Source: Shewanellaceae bacterium UBA2521 (lineage in GTDB: Bacteria > Pseudomonadota > Gammaproteobacteria > Enterobacterales > Shewanellaceae). Taken from it: a stretch of 64,000 bases of DNA. A program made the translations under genes and the position numbers. The stretch is from contig DDNL01000037.1 in assembly GCA_002341165.1 (NCBI GenBank), forward strand, positions 14,928-78,927, written 5' to 3'. Below, one piece after another: positions 1-8,484 of this stretch (its first letter is position 1; the number at the start of each line of letters is the position of its first letter). The notes below the pieces were generated by a model. That model worked only from the letters and a program-made list of their open reading frames with translations, did no database searches and was not told the DNA's origin.

Positions 1-1010
1 TCTCTATCGGCTGGATTATTTAATGTACCTGTCTTTGATATAATGCGTATTGCGGACAAATGTGTTGTAACTTCGATTCTTTCTATATCATCAAACCTAT
101 CTTTAACTTGAGGGTGCAACTGCACTGCACACTCAACAGCAGTTTGCGCATGAAATTCAGCAGGATAAGAAATTTTAAATAAAATGTTTTCCATCACGTA
201 ATAGCTATAACCTTGATTAAACTCAAAGGCTTTGCCTTCAAAAGAGACATCATAAAAACCCCAATGAGGTGCTGATAATGCACTAGGATATCCCATTTCT
301 CCTTTCAAGGTGATCCATGCTAATTGTACCGCACGTGCTGCAGCGTCTCCTGCAGCCCAAGACTTTCTAGAGCCCGCATTAGGTGCATGTCTATAAGTAC
401 GCAAGGATTGACCATCAACCCAGGCCAAACTCAGCGCATCAATCACTTGCGCTTTCGTGCCCCCTAATAGATGTGTGGCCACGGCTGTTGAAGCAACTTT
501 CACTAAAATGACATGATCAAGACCTACCTGATTAAAGCTATTCTCTAAAGCCAGTACGCCTTGAATCTCATAAGCTTTAATGGCGTAGGTAAGCACTTGA
601 TGCATCGTGATAGCACGACCTTGGTGACGCGCAGCAAAGTCAGCAGCAACAAGTATTGCGGCGAAGTTATCAGAGGGATGACCCCACTCAGCAGCTAACC
701 AAGTATCATTAAAATCAAGCCAGCGAATCATACAACCTAAATCCCAAGTTGCTTTAATGGGATCCAAACAAAAAGAAGTACCCATCACAGGAACGCCCTT
801 AGGCACCGATGTTTCGGGTATGACTGGGCCTAAAAGTTTACGACACTCTTGAAAATTAAGCGCTAGAGCTGCACAACCAATGCTATCCATTAAACAAAGC
901 TTTGCGGTTTCATACGCTCTATTGCTTTCAATCGGTGTATCGCAGACATAATTGGCAATCTGTACAAGCACTTCATCTGGAGGCATTTTTTCATTCAAAT
1001 CTGTATTCAT
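1..1010 (-). CDS. prpD: 2-methylcitrate dehydratase PrpD, C-terminus cut by window edge
   Basis: Dehydrates 2-methylcitrate in the methylcitrate cycle that consumes propionyl-CoA. The frame is open leftward from an ATG at 1010, with AAGGA five bases before it, for 336 codons to the window edge. The family is about 480 residues, so roughly the last 30% is missing. [18 protein letters not shown] near residues 97-115 and NNPADR close to the edge are hallmark stretches of the bacterial PrpD family. It is the third gene of a leftward prpB-prpC-prpD run, 42 bases after prpC, and is presumably co-transcribed from the promoter before prpB. No AcnD or PrpF gene is visible, which fits a PrpD-type rather than AcnD-type dehydratase. 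Confidence 0.93.
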   Translation of the reverse strand, partial: MNTDLNEKMPPDEVLVQIANYVCDTPIESNRAYETAKLCLMDSIGCAALALNFQECRKLLGPVIPETSVPKGVPVMGTSFCLDPIKATWDLGCMIRWLDFNDTWLAAEWGHPSDNFAAILVAADFAARHQGRAITMHQVLTYAIKAYEIQGVLALENSFNQVGLDHVILVKVASTAVATHLLGGTKAQVIDALSLAWVDGQSLRTYRHAPNAGSRKSWAAGDAAARAVQLAWITLKGEMGYPSALSAPHWGFYDVSFEGKAFEFNQGYSYYVMENILFKISYPAEFHAQTAVECAVQLHPQVKDRFDDIERIEVTTHLSAIRIISKTGTLNNPADR

Positions 1011-1052
1011 AACTATCCTTTTTTATGATCATTTCTATCTTTTTGTACCTAT

Positions 1053-2177
1053 TTACCTTTGCTGCAAAGGTATTAAGGTACGTGGATTTTCTCCAATGTA
1101 CTGTGCACTCGGACGAATAATACGATTATTCTCTCTTTGCTCCATAATATGTGCAGTCCAACCCGCTGTACGGGAACACACAAAAATAGGCGTAAAAAGA
1201 GGCGTAGCAATACCCATAAAATGGTAAGCAGATGCATGGAAAAAGTCTGCATTGCAAAAAAGTTTCTTTTGTTCCCACATATAAGACTCACAAGCACAAG
1301 AAACACGGTAAAGCCTATCATCGCCGAAATCTGCTGCCAGTTTTTCCGACCAAGATTTGATAATGGCATTTCTGGGATCAGATGTCTTATACACAGCATG
1401 ACCAAAACCCATAATTTTCTGCTTCTGTGCGAGCATCGAAGCAAGTTTTTCTGTGGCATCTTGCTCATTTTTCATCGTTTCGATAAGAGCCATAGCAGCT
1501 TCATTCGCCCCGCCATGTAAAGGGCCACGTAATGCACCTATAGCTGCAGCAACGCAAGAATGCATATCTGATAAAGTCGATGCACAAACCCTTGAAGTGA
1601 ATGTGGAAGCATTAAACTCATGCTCTGCATACAAAATAAGTGATACATCCATCACTTTAGCGTGCAATGTTGAAGGTTTTTTTCCATGCAGTAAATGTAA
1701 GAAGTATGCGCCTAACTGGTTGTCGTCGGTTTCTGTTTCAATACGCACACCATCATGACTGAAACGATACCAATAACAAATGATTGCAGGCATGATAGAC
1801 AACAAACGATCGGCTAAATCTTGTTGTTTGGTAAAGTCTTGCTCTGTCTCCAAAGTACCTAACATCGCTGTACCTGTTCTGAGTACGTCCATGGGGTGAG
1901 CGCTTGCAGGAATCTGCTCTAAAACTAAACGCAGTGCCTGAGGTAAATGACGCAAACTTTTTAACTTTGCTTGATACAGCTCAAGTTCAACACAGTTTGG
2001 TAAATGACCATACAAAAGTAGATAGGCGACTTCCTCAAAGCTTGCTCCTTCAGCTAAATCTTGGATATCATAACCTCGATATGACAACCCCACACCTTCC
2101 ATACCCACCGTGCATAAAGCTGTATCTCCTGCAACTTGTCCACGTAAACCCGTTGTTTTTTGTTCGCTCTTTGACAT
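1053..2177 (-). CDS. prpC: 2-methylcitrate synthase
   Basis: Condenses propionyl-CoA with oxaloacetate to 2-methylcitrate. The citrate-synthase fold is evident: RGYDIQDLAE near the N-terminus, the active-site region LHGGANEAAM, then MGFGHAVYKTSDPRN, and R-x-AGWTAHIMEQ near the end. The length of 374 residues matches short PrpC enzymes rather than the longer allosteric GltA. The frame also has an ATG at 2186 that overlaps the prpB stop as ATGA. I prefer the ATG at 2177, because AAGGA then sits eight bases upstream instead of abutting the start. Its place between prpB and prpD settles methylcitrate over citrate synthase. Translational coupling to prpB is likely. Confidence 0.94.
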   Translation of the reverse strand: MSKSEQKTTGLRGQVAGDTALCTVGMEGVGLSYRGYDIQDLAEGASFEEVAYLLLYGHLPNCVELELYQAKLKSLRHLPQALRLVLEQIPASAHPMDVLRTGTAMLGTLETEQDFTKQQDLADRLLSIMPAIICYWYRFSHDGVRIETETDDNQLGAYFLHLLHGKKPSTLHAKVMDVSLILYAEHEFNASTFTSRVCASTLSDMHSCVAAAIGALRGPLHGGANEAAMALIETMKNEQDATEKLASMLAQKQKIMGFGHAVYKTSDPRNAIIKSWSEKLAADFGDDRLYRVSCACESYMWEQKKLFCNADFFHASAYHFMGIATPLFTPIFVCSRTAGWTAHIMEQRENNRIIRPSAQYIGENPRTLIPLQQR

Positions 2178-2182
2178 AATAT

Positions 2183-3055
2183 TCATCCTTGACGTTCATG
2201 CTTTAGTGTCTTATCTAAATCTTGCTCTAATTTTTCATAATTCAAAAAGTCGTATAGTGACTCTCTTGTTTGCATTAAGTCCAGTATTGCATTTTGATCA
2301 CCACGCGTATGAATCGACTCAAGCACACTCAGAACTGCAGCACTTGCTGATCGAAAAGTACTGAGTGGATATAAAACGATATCAGCACCTGCTTGATATA
2401 AATCTTGCTTATGAAAGAGTTGTGTTTTGCCAAACTCTGTCATGTTGGCAAGAATAGGAACACTAAGCTGGTCTTTAAAAGTTCTGTACTGAGAGAGATC
2501 AGTTAAAGCTTCTGCAAAAATCATATCTGCACCCGCATCAACATAAGCTTGAGCTCTTGCAATAGCCGCATCCATACCTTCTACGGCGACAGCATCAGTA
2601 CGCGCCATAATCACAAAGTCATCTTGTTTTCTTGCAGCAACTGCTTCTTTAACACGTTCAACCATCTCTTGAGTGCGCACCAAGACCTTATTCGGGCGAT
2701 GTCCACAACGCTTTGCTGCAATCTGATCTTCGATTTGTACCGCTGCAACACCCGCTGCCTCAAAAACTTGTATTGTTTGTGTTATGTTATCCCAACCTGT
2801 ATCAATATCAACAAGCAAAGGTAAAGAAGTCGCCCGCACAATTCTCTGCGCATCCGTTAAAACATCTTCGAGTTCACTCATACCTAAATCAGGCAAGCCT
2901 AACGAAGCATTCGCTACGCCAGCACCCGATAAATAAAGCGCTTGAAACCCAACTTTTTCTGCCATCACAGCAAAATAAGCATTAATAACCCCTACAACCT
3001 GCAGTGGTTGTGCTGATTTAACTGCCTCTCTAAACTGTTTCCCTGCACTGGACAT
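2183..3055 (-). CDS. prpB: 2-methylisocitrate lyase
   Basis: Cleaves 2-methylisocitrate to pyruvate and succinate, the last step of the methylcitrate cycle. It belongs to the isocitrate lyase/PEP mutase superfamily. The sequence shows the catalytic loop KRCGHRPNK near residue 115, the metal-site stretch VDIDTGW near 82, and the strand ending in IMARTDA near 155. At 290 residues it has the usual PrpB length. The ATG at 3055 follows AGAGGGA. It is the first gene of the operon and its stop overlaps an upstream ATG of prpC. No prpR-type regulator lies upstream; the next gene is divergent and unrelated. Confidence 0.95.
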   Translation of the reverse strand: MSSAGKQFREAVKSAQPLQVVGVINAYFAVMAEKVGFQALYLSGAGVANASLGLPDLGMSELEDVLTDAQRIVRATSLPLLVDIDTGWDNITQTIQVFEAAGVAAVQIEDQIAAKRCGHRPNKVLVRTQEMVERVKEAVAARKQDDFVIMARTDAVAVEGMDAAIARAQAYVDAGADMIFAEALTDLSQYRTFKDQLSVPILANMTEFGKTQLFHKQDLYQAGADIVLYPLSTFRSASAAVLSVLESIHTRGDQNAILDLMQTRESLYDFLNYEKLEQDLDKTLKHERQG

Positions 3056-3115
3056 AGTTCCCTCTCAAATGCATAAGTTATATCATCATAAGTTACATCA
3101 CCTCAATCGGGATCC

Positions 3116-3145
3116 AACATAAAGAGAATACGCATTTATTGTCAA
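3116..3145 (-). promoter_or_regulatory. predicted sigma-70 promoter for prpBCD
   Basis: Read on the minus strand, a perfect -35 TTGACA (3145-3140) is followed after 18 bases by TATGTT (3121-3116). It lies about 60 bases upstream of the prpB start. The prediction rests on sequence match alone. Confidence 0.55.
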
Positions 3146-3221
3146 TACTTTTTATCATTTAAAAGCCAATACGACTGACATTGCATAAAATAAAGAAATA
3201 CAATTAATTTTTGGGTTAGAT

Positions 3222-3248
3222 TTAGCTAATCTAGCTGAGATTAGCTAA
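3222..3248. repeat. perfect 11-base inverted repeat, operator- or hairpin-like
   Basis: The arms TTAGCTAATCT (3222-3232) and AGATTAGCTAA (3238-3248) are exact reverse complements around the five-base spacer AGCTG. The repeat lies 46 bases before the ATG at 3294 and about 75 bases behind the prpB promoter, in the divergent spacer. No U-tract follows, so a regulator-binding site is more likely than a terminator. Confidence 0.6.
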
Positions 3249-3293
3249 TATGAAAGAATCAATACTTTTTGAATCAACTATGTAAGGCTAATT

Positions 3294-4571
3294 ATGATCA
3301 TCTTGCTCGTTGGCAGCATCTTGCTCTTAGCCATGTTCACCAGCGTAAGCACTTATTATACCAGCACACATTTTGATCAGTTTAATCAAAGTGTTGTAAA
3401 GCAATACAATGAGAAATTTCAAGAAGAAGGGATTCAAATCAAATTCAAGTCGAAAAAAAGTTTGAGCTTAAACCAAGAAGATCAATACGTCATTACTTTG
3501 TATCAAACTTACTTTGATGAAAATAAAATTCATGTTCAACTCAAAGAGCCTGTCACTTTTACTATCAAGCAAAAGTGTAAAGTCTGGCCTTTTTATATAG
3601 ACTGCCAGAACAAGGTCAAAATTAATACTGCTCACCCCTTTAGCATCAACTCAAAGGTATGGGAACAACTTAACTATCAGTGGAACTGGCAATATACGGT
3701 GATTACTCAACGCATTACAAGCCAATTATCTGTTAAGCCTTTCAAGATAAATTATCCTAAAAAAATAAAATTTGATGATATGAAGTTCTTTTATGAATCG
3801 GATAGAAATCTACAATATAACACCTTAAATATTTATCTTGATCATGTAAAGTTAGAAAATAAAAACTACGAATCTATAGAGTTTAATAATCTACATACAG
3901 AATTACTTTTCGATATGCTCAAACAACAACCTTGGACAACTCAATTAAGTCTTCAAGTTGATGAAATACATGCATATCGAATCAGTGAAACACTTTTTAG
4001 AATAAATGAACTCTTTTTGCGTTACAATGTGAATGAGCCTCCAAAGAAACAAGTAAAGCTTGAGAATTTATGGACCATGAAAAGTTTATATATCTCAAGT
4101 GAATCACCTGTGAATTTTGATGACTTCTCTGCTGATATTCGTGTACAAGGCATTCATAAGCAAGTTGCAAAACTATATTCTGAGCTCGGTATCTATACTG
4201 AAAACATGAATGAAAACAAAGCTCGAACACTTTTAAACACGGTTAACCCTACCCCTATTCTTTTGCAAATTAACCAAATCAAAACAGGATATAATCAAGT
4301 TGATATGAAGTTAGATGGGGAAGTTAAATTTCCCGCATATATTGAAAAGAAAATAGATGGTTTCGAGCATTATATAGATCAGATTAAAGGTAACCTTAAT
4401 CTTACTTTTAGCAAAAATATTGAATCTATCTATCCTATTATGCATACTTTATTGCCTATCTATGAAAAAGAGAAAGTCGTCACCAAAACAGACTTAGGAA
4501 ACTATCAAATGAAAGTAAAAATAAACAAAGGTCATCTCTTAATAAACAAAAAAATAATAGGCGCACTGTAA
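3294..4571 (+). CDS. membrane-anchored DUF945/YdgA-like protein (tentative)
   Basis: A 425-residue protein with one hydrophobic N-terminal helix (about residues 1-18) and a long, lysine-rich, beta-type extracytoplasmic part. The likely topology is a single inner-membrane anchor with a periplasmic domain. The overall plan and an ending of the type MKVKINKGHLLINKK resemble the DUF945 (YdgA) family, whose C-terminus typically ends in a 'KxGxLxLNGKPI'-like strand. The similarity is weak and by eye. Two cysteines (in KCKVWPFYIDC) could form a disulphide. The ATG follows TAAGG with good spacing. It stands alone between the prp operon and maeA, so context says nothing about its role. Confidence 0.5.
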   Translation: MIILLVGSILLLAMFTSVSTYYTSTHFDQFNQSVVKQYNEKFQEEGIQIKFKSKKSLSLNQEDQYVITLYQTYFDENKIHVQLKEPVTFTIKQKCKVWPFYIDCQNKVKINTAHPFSINSKVWEQLNYQWNWQYTVITQRITSQLSVKPFKINYPKKIKFDDMKFFYESDRNLQYNTLNIYLDHVKLENKNYESIEFNNLHTELLFDMLKQQPWTTQLSLQVDEIHAYRISETLFRINELFLRYNVNEPPKKQVKLENLWTMKSLYISSESPVNFDDFSADIRVQGIHKQVAKLYSELGIYTENMNENKARTLLNTVNPTPILLQINQIKTGYNQVDMKLDGEVKFPAYIEKKIDGFEHYIDQIKGNLNLTFSKNIESIYPIMHTLLPIYEKEKVVTKTDLGNYQMKVKINKGHLLINKKIIGAL

Positions 4572-4576
4572 ATTTG

Positions 4577-4628
4577 ATACCATACAAAATCATGATGAAA
4601 CTCTCTATTTTTATGCTTTGTGTGGTAT
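4577..4628 (+). repeat. 12-base inverted repeat with one wobble pair at the end of the DUF945-like gene
   Basis: ATACCATACAAA (4577-4588) and TTTGTGTGGTAT (4617-4628) can pair over 12 positions with one G-U pair and a 28-base loop. No U-run follows. The right arm overlaps the extended -10 element of the maeA promoter, so the pairing could be incidental. Confidence 0.35.
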
Positions 4629-4631
4629 AAT
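4623..4631 (+). promoter_or_regulatory. extended -10 promoter element for maeA
   Basis: TGGTATAAT matches the extended -10 consensus (TGnTATAAT) exactly and lies 46 bases upstream of the maeA ATG. The hexamer 17 bases before it is a poor -35, as is usual for extended -10 promoters. Confidence 0.55.
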
Positions 4632-4677
4632 AATGCTTAATATTTAATATTTATTTTGTAAAGTTAAAGGCTCATTA

Positions 4678-6366
4678 ATGGAAGACAAAAAACGACCTCT
4701 TTATATTCCTTTTGCAGGTGCTGCAATATTGGAATCATCATTGCTAAACAAAGGCACAGCTTTTAATGAGGAAGAGCGCATAGCATTCAACCTCGACGGA
4801 CTACTACCTGAGACTATTGAAACCATTGAAGAGCAAACAGATAGAGCCTATCAACAATACTCCAGCTTTTCTAATGACTTACAAAAATATATTTATTTAA
4901 GAAATATCCAAGACACTAACGAAACTCTGTTCTATCAGCTTGTGTCGCAGCACACAAGTGAAATGATGCCCATCATTTATACTCCTACTGTAGGTGCTGC
5001 TTGCGAAAAATATTCAAATAACTACCGCCGCAGCCGAGGTGTTTTTATCTCTTACCCTAATCGAGATAAAATAGATGCCATTTTAAATAATGCAAACAAA
5101 ACCAATGTTAAAATTATTGTCGTCACCGATGGCGAGCGTATCCTAGGTCTTGGTGATTTAGGTATCGGAGGTATGGGTATTCCTATTGGTAAACTTTCAC
5201 TCTATACAGCTTGTGGTGGTATCAGCCCTGCTTATACACTACCGGTTACATTAGATGTCGGAACCGATAATCCTATCTTGCTCAACGATCCACTTTATAT
5301 GGGATGGCGTCAAAACCGTATTCGTGACAAAGAGTATTATGATTTTGTAGAAATGTTCATTGAAGCAGCTACACGCCGCTGGCCTAATGTGCTCATACAG
5401 TTTGAAGATTTCTCTATCCAAAACGCAATGCCTTTACTTGATATCTATAAAGATAAAGTTTGCTGCTTCAATGATGATATTCAAGGTACCGCAGCTGTAA
5501 CTGTCGGTTCTCTTCTAGCTGCATGTAAATCCAGCAATCGCCAACTAAGCAAACAAAAAGTCGTTTTTCTCGGTGCCGGTTCTGCAGGATGTGGTATTGC
5601 TGAAGCCATTATTGCACAAATGATAAAAGAAGGTATTAGTGATGAGCAAGCACGTGCTCAAGTCTTTATGGTTGATCGCTGGGGCTTACTACAAAGTGAC
5701 ATGCCTAATTTGTTAGCCTTCCAGAAGAAGTTAGCACATGCACCCGAGAGCTTAAAACCTTGGAATCTCAAAGAGCAAAATGCATCACTGCAAGATGTGA
5801 TTCATCATACCAAACCAAGTATCTTAATTGGTGTATCAGGTGCTGCTGGTATGTTTACAAAAGATATTATCGAATCCATGGCTGCACGGTGTGAGCAACC
5901 TGTTATCTTCCCGCTTTCCAACCCTACAAGCCGTGTTGAAGCAAAACCTGAAGATATTATTAAATGGACAAAAGGAAAAGCCATTGTTGCCACAGGCAGC
6001 CCATTTGATCCTGTAAGCTTTGACGGCAAAGAATATAGCATTCCACAATGCAACAATAGTTATATTTTCCCTGGTATAGGTTTAGGTATTATTTCTTGTC
6101 AGGCAACGCGAGTAACAGATCGGATGCTTATGGCTTCTAGTGAGGCACTAGCTGAGTGTTCTCCTCTGGCTCAAACGGGACAAGGCGGCTTACTCCCTAC
6201 CATTGAAGAAATTCATGTAGTGAGCCGCAAAATTGCATTTGCTGTAGCAAAACAAGCATTTGAAGATGGTGTTGCAAAACCTATGACAGATGAAAAGCTA
6301 CAAAAAGTGATTGACAACAACTTCTGGCAGCCCGAATATAGAGACTATATACGCTCAGCGTTTTAA
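4678..6366 (+). CDS. maeA: NAD-dependent malic enzyme (oxaloacetate-decarboxylating)
   Basis: Oxidatively decarboxylates malate to pyruvate. Its 562 residues align along their full length with the MaeA/SfcA type. Landmarks are the N-terminal [42 protein letters not shown] (catalytic Tyr region), [20 protein letters not shown], the metal-site QFEDF and [10 protein letters not shown], and the Rossmann glycine motif [14 protein letters not shown]. The ATG has AAAGG seven bases upstream. It is monocistronic, with its own extended -10 promoter and a downstream hairpin. With the methylcitrate cycle and beta-oxidation nearby it would supply pyruvate from C4 acids; that link is inference. Confidence 0.96.
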   Translation: MEDKKRPLYIPFAGAAILESSLLNKGTAFNEEERIAFNLDGLLPETIETIEEQTDRAYQQYSSFSNDLQKYIYLRNIQDTNETLFYQLVSQHTSEMMPIIYTPTVGAACEKYSNNYRRSRGVFISYPNRDKIDAILNNANKTNVKIIVVTDGERILGLGDLGIGGMGIPIGKLSLYTACGGISPAYTLPVTLDVGTDNPILLNDPLYMGWRQNRIRDKEYYDFVEMFIEAATRRWPNVLIQFEDFSIQNAMPLLDIYKDKVCCFNDDIQGTAAVTVGSLLAACKSSNRQLSKQKVVFLGAGSAGCGIAEAIIAQMIKEGISDEQARAQVFMVDRWGLLQSDMPNLLAFQKKLAHAPESLKPWNLKEQNASLQDVIHHTKPSILIGVSGAAGMFTKDIIESMAARCEQPVIFPLSNPTSRVEAKPEDIIKWTKGKAIVATGSPFDPVSFDGKEYSIPQCNNSYIFPGIGLGIISCQATRVTDRMLMASSEALAECSPLAQTGQGGLLPTIEEIHVVSRKIAFAVAKQAFEDGVAKPMTDEKLQKVIDNNFWQPEYRDYIRSAF

Positions 6367-6387
6367 ATGAATTATATACCTTAGTCA

Positions 6388-6417
6388 AGCACCCTTTTTT
6401 AGGGTGCTGTTCCTTTG
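6388..6417 (+). terminator. hairpin terminator after maeA
   Basis: AGCACCC (6388-6394) pairs with GGGTGCT (6402-6408) across a T-rich loop and is followed by a weak T-containing tail (GTTCCTTT). It starts 22 bases after the maeA stop and precedes the chosen queC start. Confidence 0.65.
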
Positions 6418-6448
6418 TACAACTTCTGCAATAAATAAGAAAAATAGA

Positions 6449-7138
6449 ATGAACAAAGCAATTGTTATTTTTAGCGGTGGACAAGACTCAACCACCTGCC
6501 TCATTCAAGCACAGCAACATTTTGATGAAATACATTGTGTAACCTTCGACTATGGTCAAAGACATAAGCAAGAAATTGAAGTCGCACGGAACATTTGTAA
6601 AAAACTTGAAGTATATCAACATAAGATTATGGATGTAACTTTGTTAAATGAACTCAGCATCAGCGCATTAACACGTGATGACATTCCGGTTCCAAGTCAA
6701 CATTATGATCAAGATATCCCAAGCTCTTTTGTACCAGGACGTAATATCCTCTTTTTAACTTTAGCTGGCATATACGCTTATCAAATAGGGGCAAAAACCT
6801 TGATCACCGGCGTTTGTGAAACCGATTTTTCAAATTATCCCGATTGTCGCCATGACTTTGTTCAAGCGCAGCAAAAAGTTCTTTCTTTAGGTATGGATTA
6901 TGAACTCGATATCCAAACGCCACTCATGTGGCTCACTAAAGCAGAAACCTGGGCTCTTGCTGATCAATATAAGCAACTCGAATTTATTAAAAATGAAACC
7001 TTAACCTGCTATAACGGTATCATAGGAACAGGCTGTCAATCTTGTATTGCGTGCGATCTCAGACAAAAAGGACTTGAAGCATACTTGGCCTCTAAAGAAA
7101 ATGAGCTCCATCATTCTACAACCCATAACTTCCTGTAA
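6449..7138 (+). CDS. queC: 7-cyano-7-deazaguanine (preQ0) synthase
   Basis: ATP-dependent conversion of 7-carboxy-7-deazaguanine to preQ0 in queuosine tRNA-modification synthesis. It shows the PP-loop [10 protein letters not shown] at residues 9-18, FVPGRN in the middle, and the C-terminal zinc cluster [20 protein letters not shown]. The frame extends upstream to an ATG at 6404, but that start would lie inside the maeA terminator hairpin. The ATG at 6449 gives [14 protein letters not shown] and 229 residues, the normal family length. The ribosome site is weak. The other que biosynthesis genes are not here; a candidate precursor transporter is at 53105-53761. Confidence 0.95.
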   Translation: MNKAIVIFSGGQDSTTCLIQAQQHFDEIHCVTFDYGQRHKQEIEVARNICKKLEVYQHKIMDVTLLNELSISALTRDDIPVPSQHYDQDIPSSFVPGRNILFLTLAGIYAYQIGAKTLITGVCETDFSNYPDCRHDFVQAQQKVLSLGMDYELDIQTPLMWLTKAETWALADQYKQLEFIKNETLTCYNGIIGTGCQSCIACDLRQKGLEAYLASKENELHHSTTHNFL

Positions 7139-7187
7139 TATAGGTTGTAGCTCTACTCAGATTGACCTTATGCATACATCAAAAATA

Positions 7188-7970
7188 TCAAACAATATCA
7201 GGTATACAAGCAATCAATACACCTTGAGACTTTAATGCTTTAAAGAGACTTGAATTAGACATATTTTCATTGCCTAATTTACTCTTTATCGTATTCACTT
7301 TTTTTCTCACGGCAGTATCACTGCATGAGAAGTGATAGGCTATCTCCTTAAAGCTCATCATAGATAACAAGCATGCTACATATTTCAACTCTAGAGCGGT
7401 GAGAAATACATTGTTAAAAGCATATTTCTTTTGAGCCTGAATATCGACTTTCTGATCAGGTTTGTTCCCGCTATCACGCATAGTTTCCTGTAAAATAGCT
7501 GCATTTTTAATACGATAAGGTAGCGTAATTCTACTTCTCTCTCTTCGCATTTTTTTATTTACCTCAAAAGATAAAGCATGCAATATTTTATAAAAGTAGG
7601 TAGGCTGCTTTATTTCAAACTGGTGGGGATAAGTTAAAGTAATATATTCTATTTCATGATCATAACGTATACTCAAATCAAAACGCCTACTTTGAGGTGC
7701 TGTCATCTTTAAAAAATTATGATGATGCCTGTCTAAATCGTGCCAAAAAACTAAGTTCTCTTTAAACCTTTGCGCTGCATGCACATCTATTCCGTCTGCA
7801 TAATACTGGTGCAACCAATCCATTTTTGTTGATATCTCAAACCAAGTTCTACTTCTTAAATTAATCTTGCCATAAGATACTGCATCAAAATCTAAAAGAA
7901 TCATTCTTGATTGTAACCAACCTGGCATAAACTTAGATAGCCTGATCAATTTATCTATTTTTAAATCCAT
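7188..7970 (-). CDS. orphan LuxR-type HTH transcriptional regulator
   Basis: 260 residues. The last 75 form a LuxR/GerE-type helix-turn-helix: LTALELKYVACLL, MSFKEIAYHFSCSDTAVRKK and IKSKLG at about 190-232. The N-terminal 150 residues are rich in His, Arg and aromatics (RHHHNF, FWHDLDRHHH). I do not recognise them as an autoinducer, PAS or receiver domain, and no phospho-acceptor Asp motif is evident. An upstream ATG at 8036 is in frame, but the ATG at 7970 has AGGAG at ideal spacing. Orphan LuxR proteins of this build occur in Legionella-like bacteria. The target is unknown and the neighbours give no clue. Confidence 0.75.
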   Translation of the reverse strand: MDLKIDKLIRLSKFMPGWLQSRMILLDFDAVSYGKINLRSRTWFEISTKMDWLHQYYADGIDVHAAQRFKENLVFWHDLDRHHHNFLKMTAPQSRRFDLSIRYDHEIEYITLTYPHQFEIKQPTYFYKILHALSFEVNKKMRRERSRITLPYRIKNAAILQETMRDSGNKPDQKVDIQAQKKYAFNNVFLTALELKYVACLLSMMSFKEIAYHFSCSDTAVRKKVNTIKSKLGNENMSNSSLFKALKSQGVLIACIPDIV

Positions 7971-8484
7971 TGAATCTCCTTTTCCTGTATTCCATTGGTA
8001 TATATGATGATGACCTTTATCTCTCTGAATTATCACTTATTTAAATACGCCAACATTCAACTAAGAATAAAATAATAAAAGGAGAGCAAACCAATATCAA
8101 AGTTATTTTTAATAGCTGAGTAAGAGTATAAATAACTATCAAATGTGCAACTAGAAATGATAAACAGGATCTATAACTCATTCATAAAAAAATAAGAAAT
8201 AGGCTAAAGCAATCATAAGATATTGTTTTATATGCCAAATAAAAAAACAAAAAGGAAATAAAAATCAATTTTAAAAAAAACACTATGAATAAAAAAATTA
8301 TTTAATAATCAGTAGTTATGGACTTTACTAAAGTACTTTTGGGTTATGAAAAAAAAAAGGGTAAGAAAAAAGAAAAAAAGAACATGAAAACAACTCAAAC
8401 TGTTTTACTACCTCTTCAAGTAAGTATAAAAGTAAATTTATTTTATGCTTATATTCCATATATTCTAATAAAAAGAAAGCAAAG
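7971..8484. other. AT-rich gene-free stretch
   Basis: About 510 bases of very AT-rich sequence between the LuxR-type regulator start and the 3' end of the secreted protein gene. Both genes point left, so it must hold the regulator's promoter, but I find no convincing -35/-10 pair. A purine-rich tract occupies about 8347-8392. A 62-codon minus-strand ORF here overlaps the end of the next gene and looks like low-complexity noise. No RNA gene is recognised. Confidence 0.5.

Noticed and set aside
1053..2177. Reading prpC as the TCA-cycle citrate synthase gltA
   Set aside because: Short length and its place between prpB and prpD point to methylcitrate synthase.
6404..6448. 15-codon N-terminal extension of queC
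   Set aside because: It would start inside the maeA terminator hairpin and has no family counterpart; the ATG at 6449 gives the normal N-terminus.
7116..7150. CTACAACC/GGTTGTAG inverted repeat at the end of queC
   Set aside because: Only eight pairs with a 19-base loop and no T-run; not convincing as a terminator.
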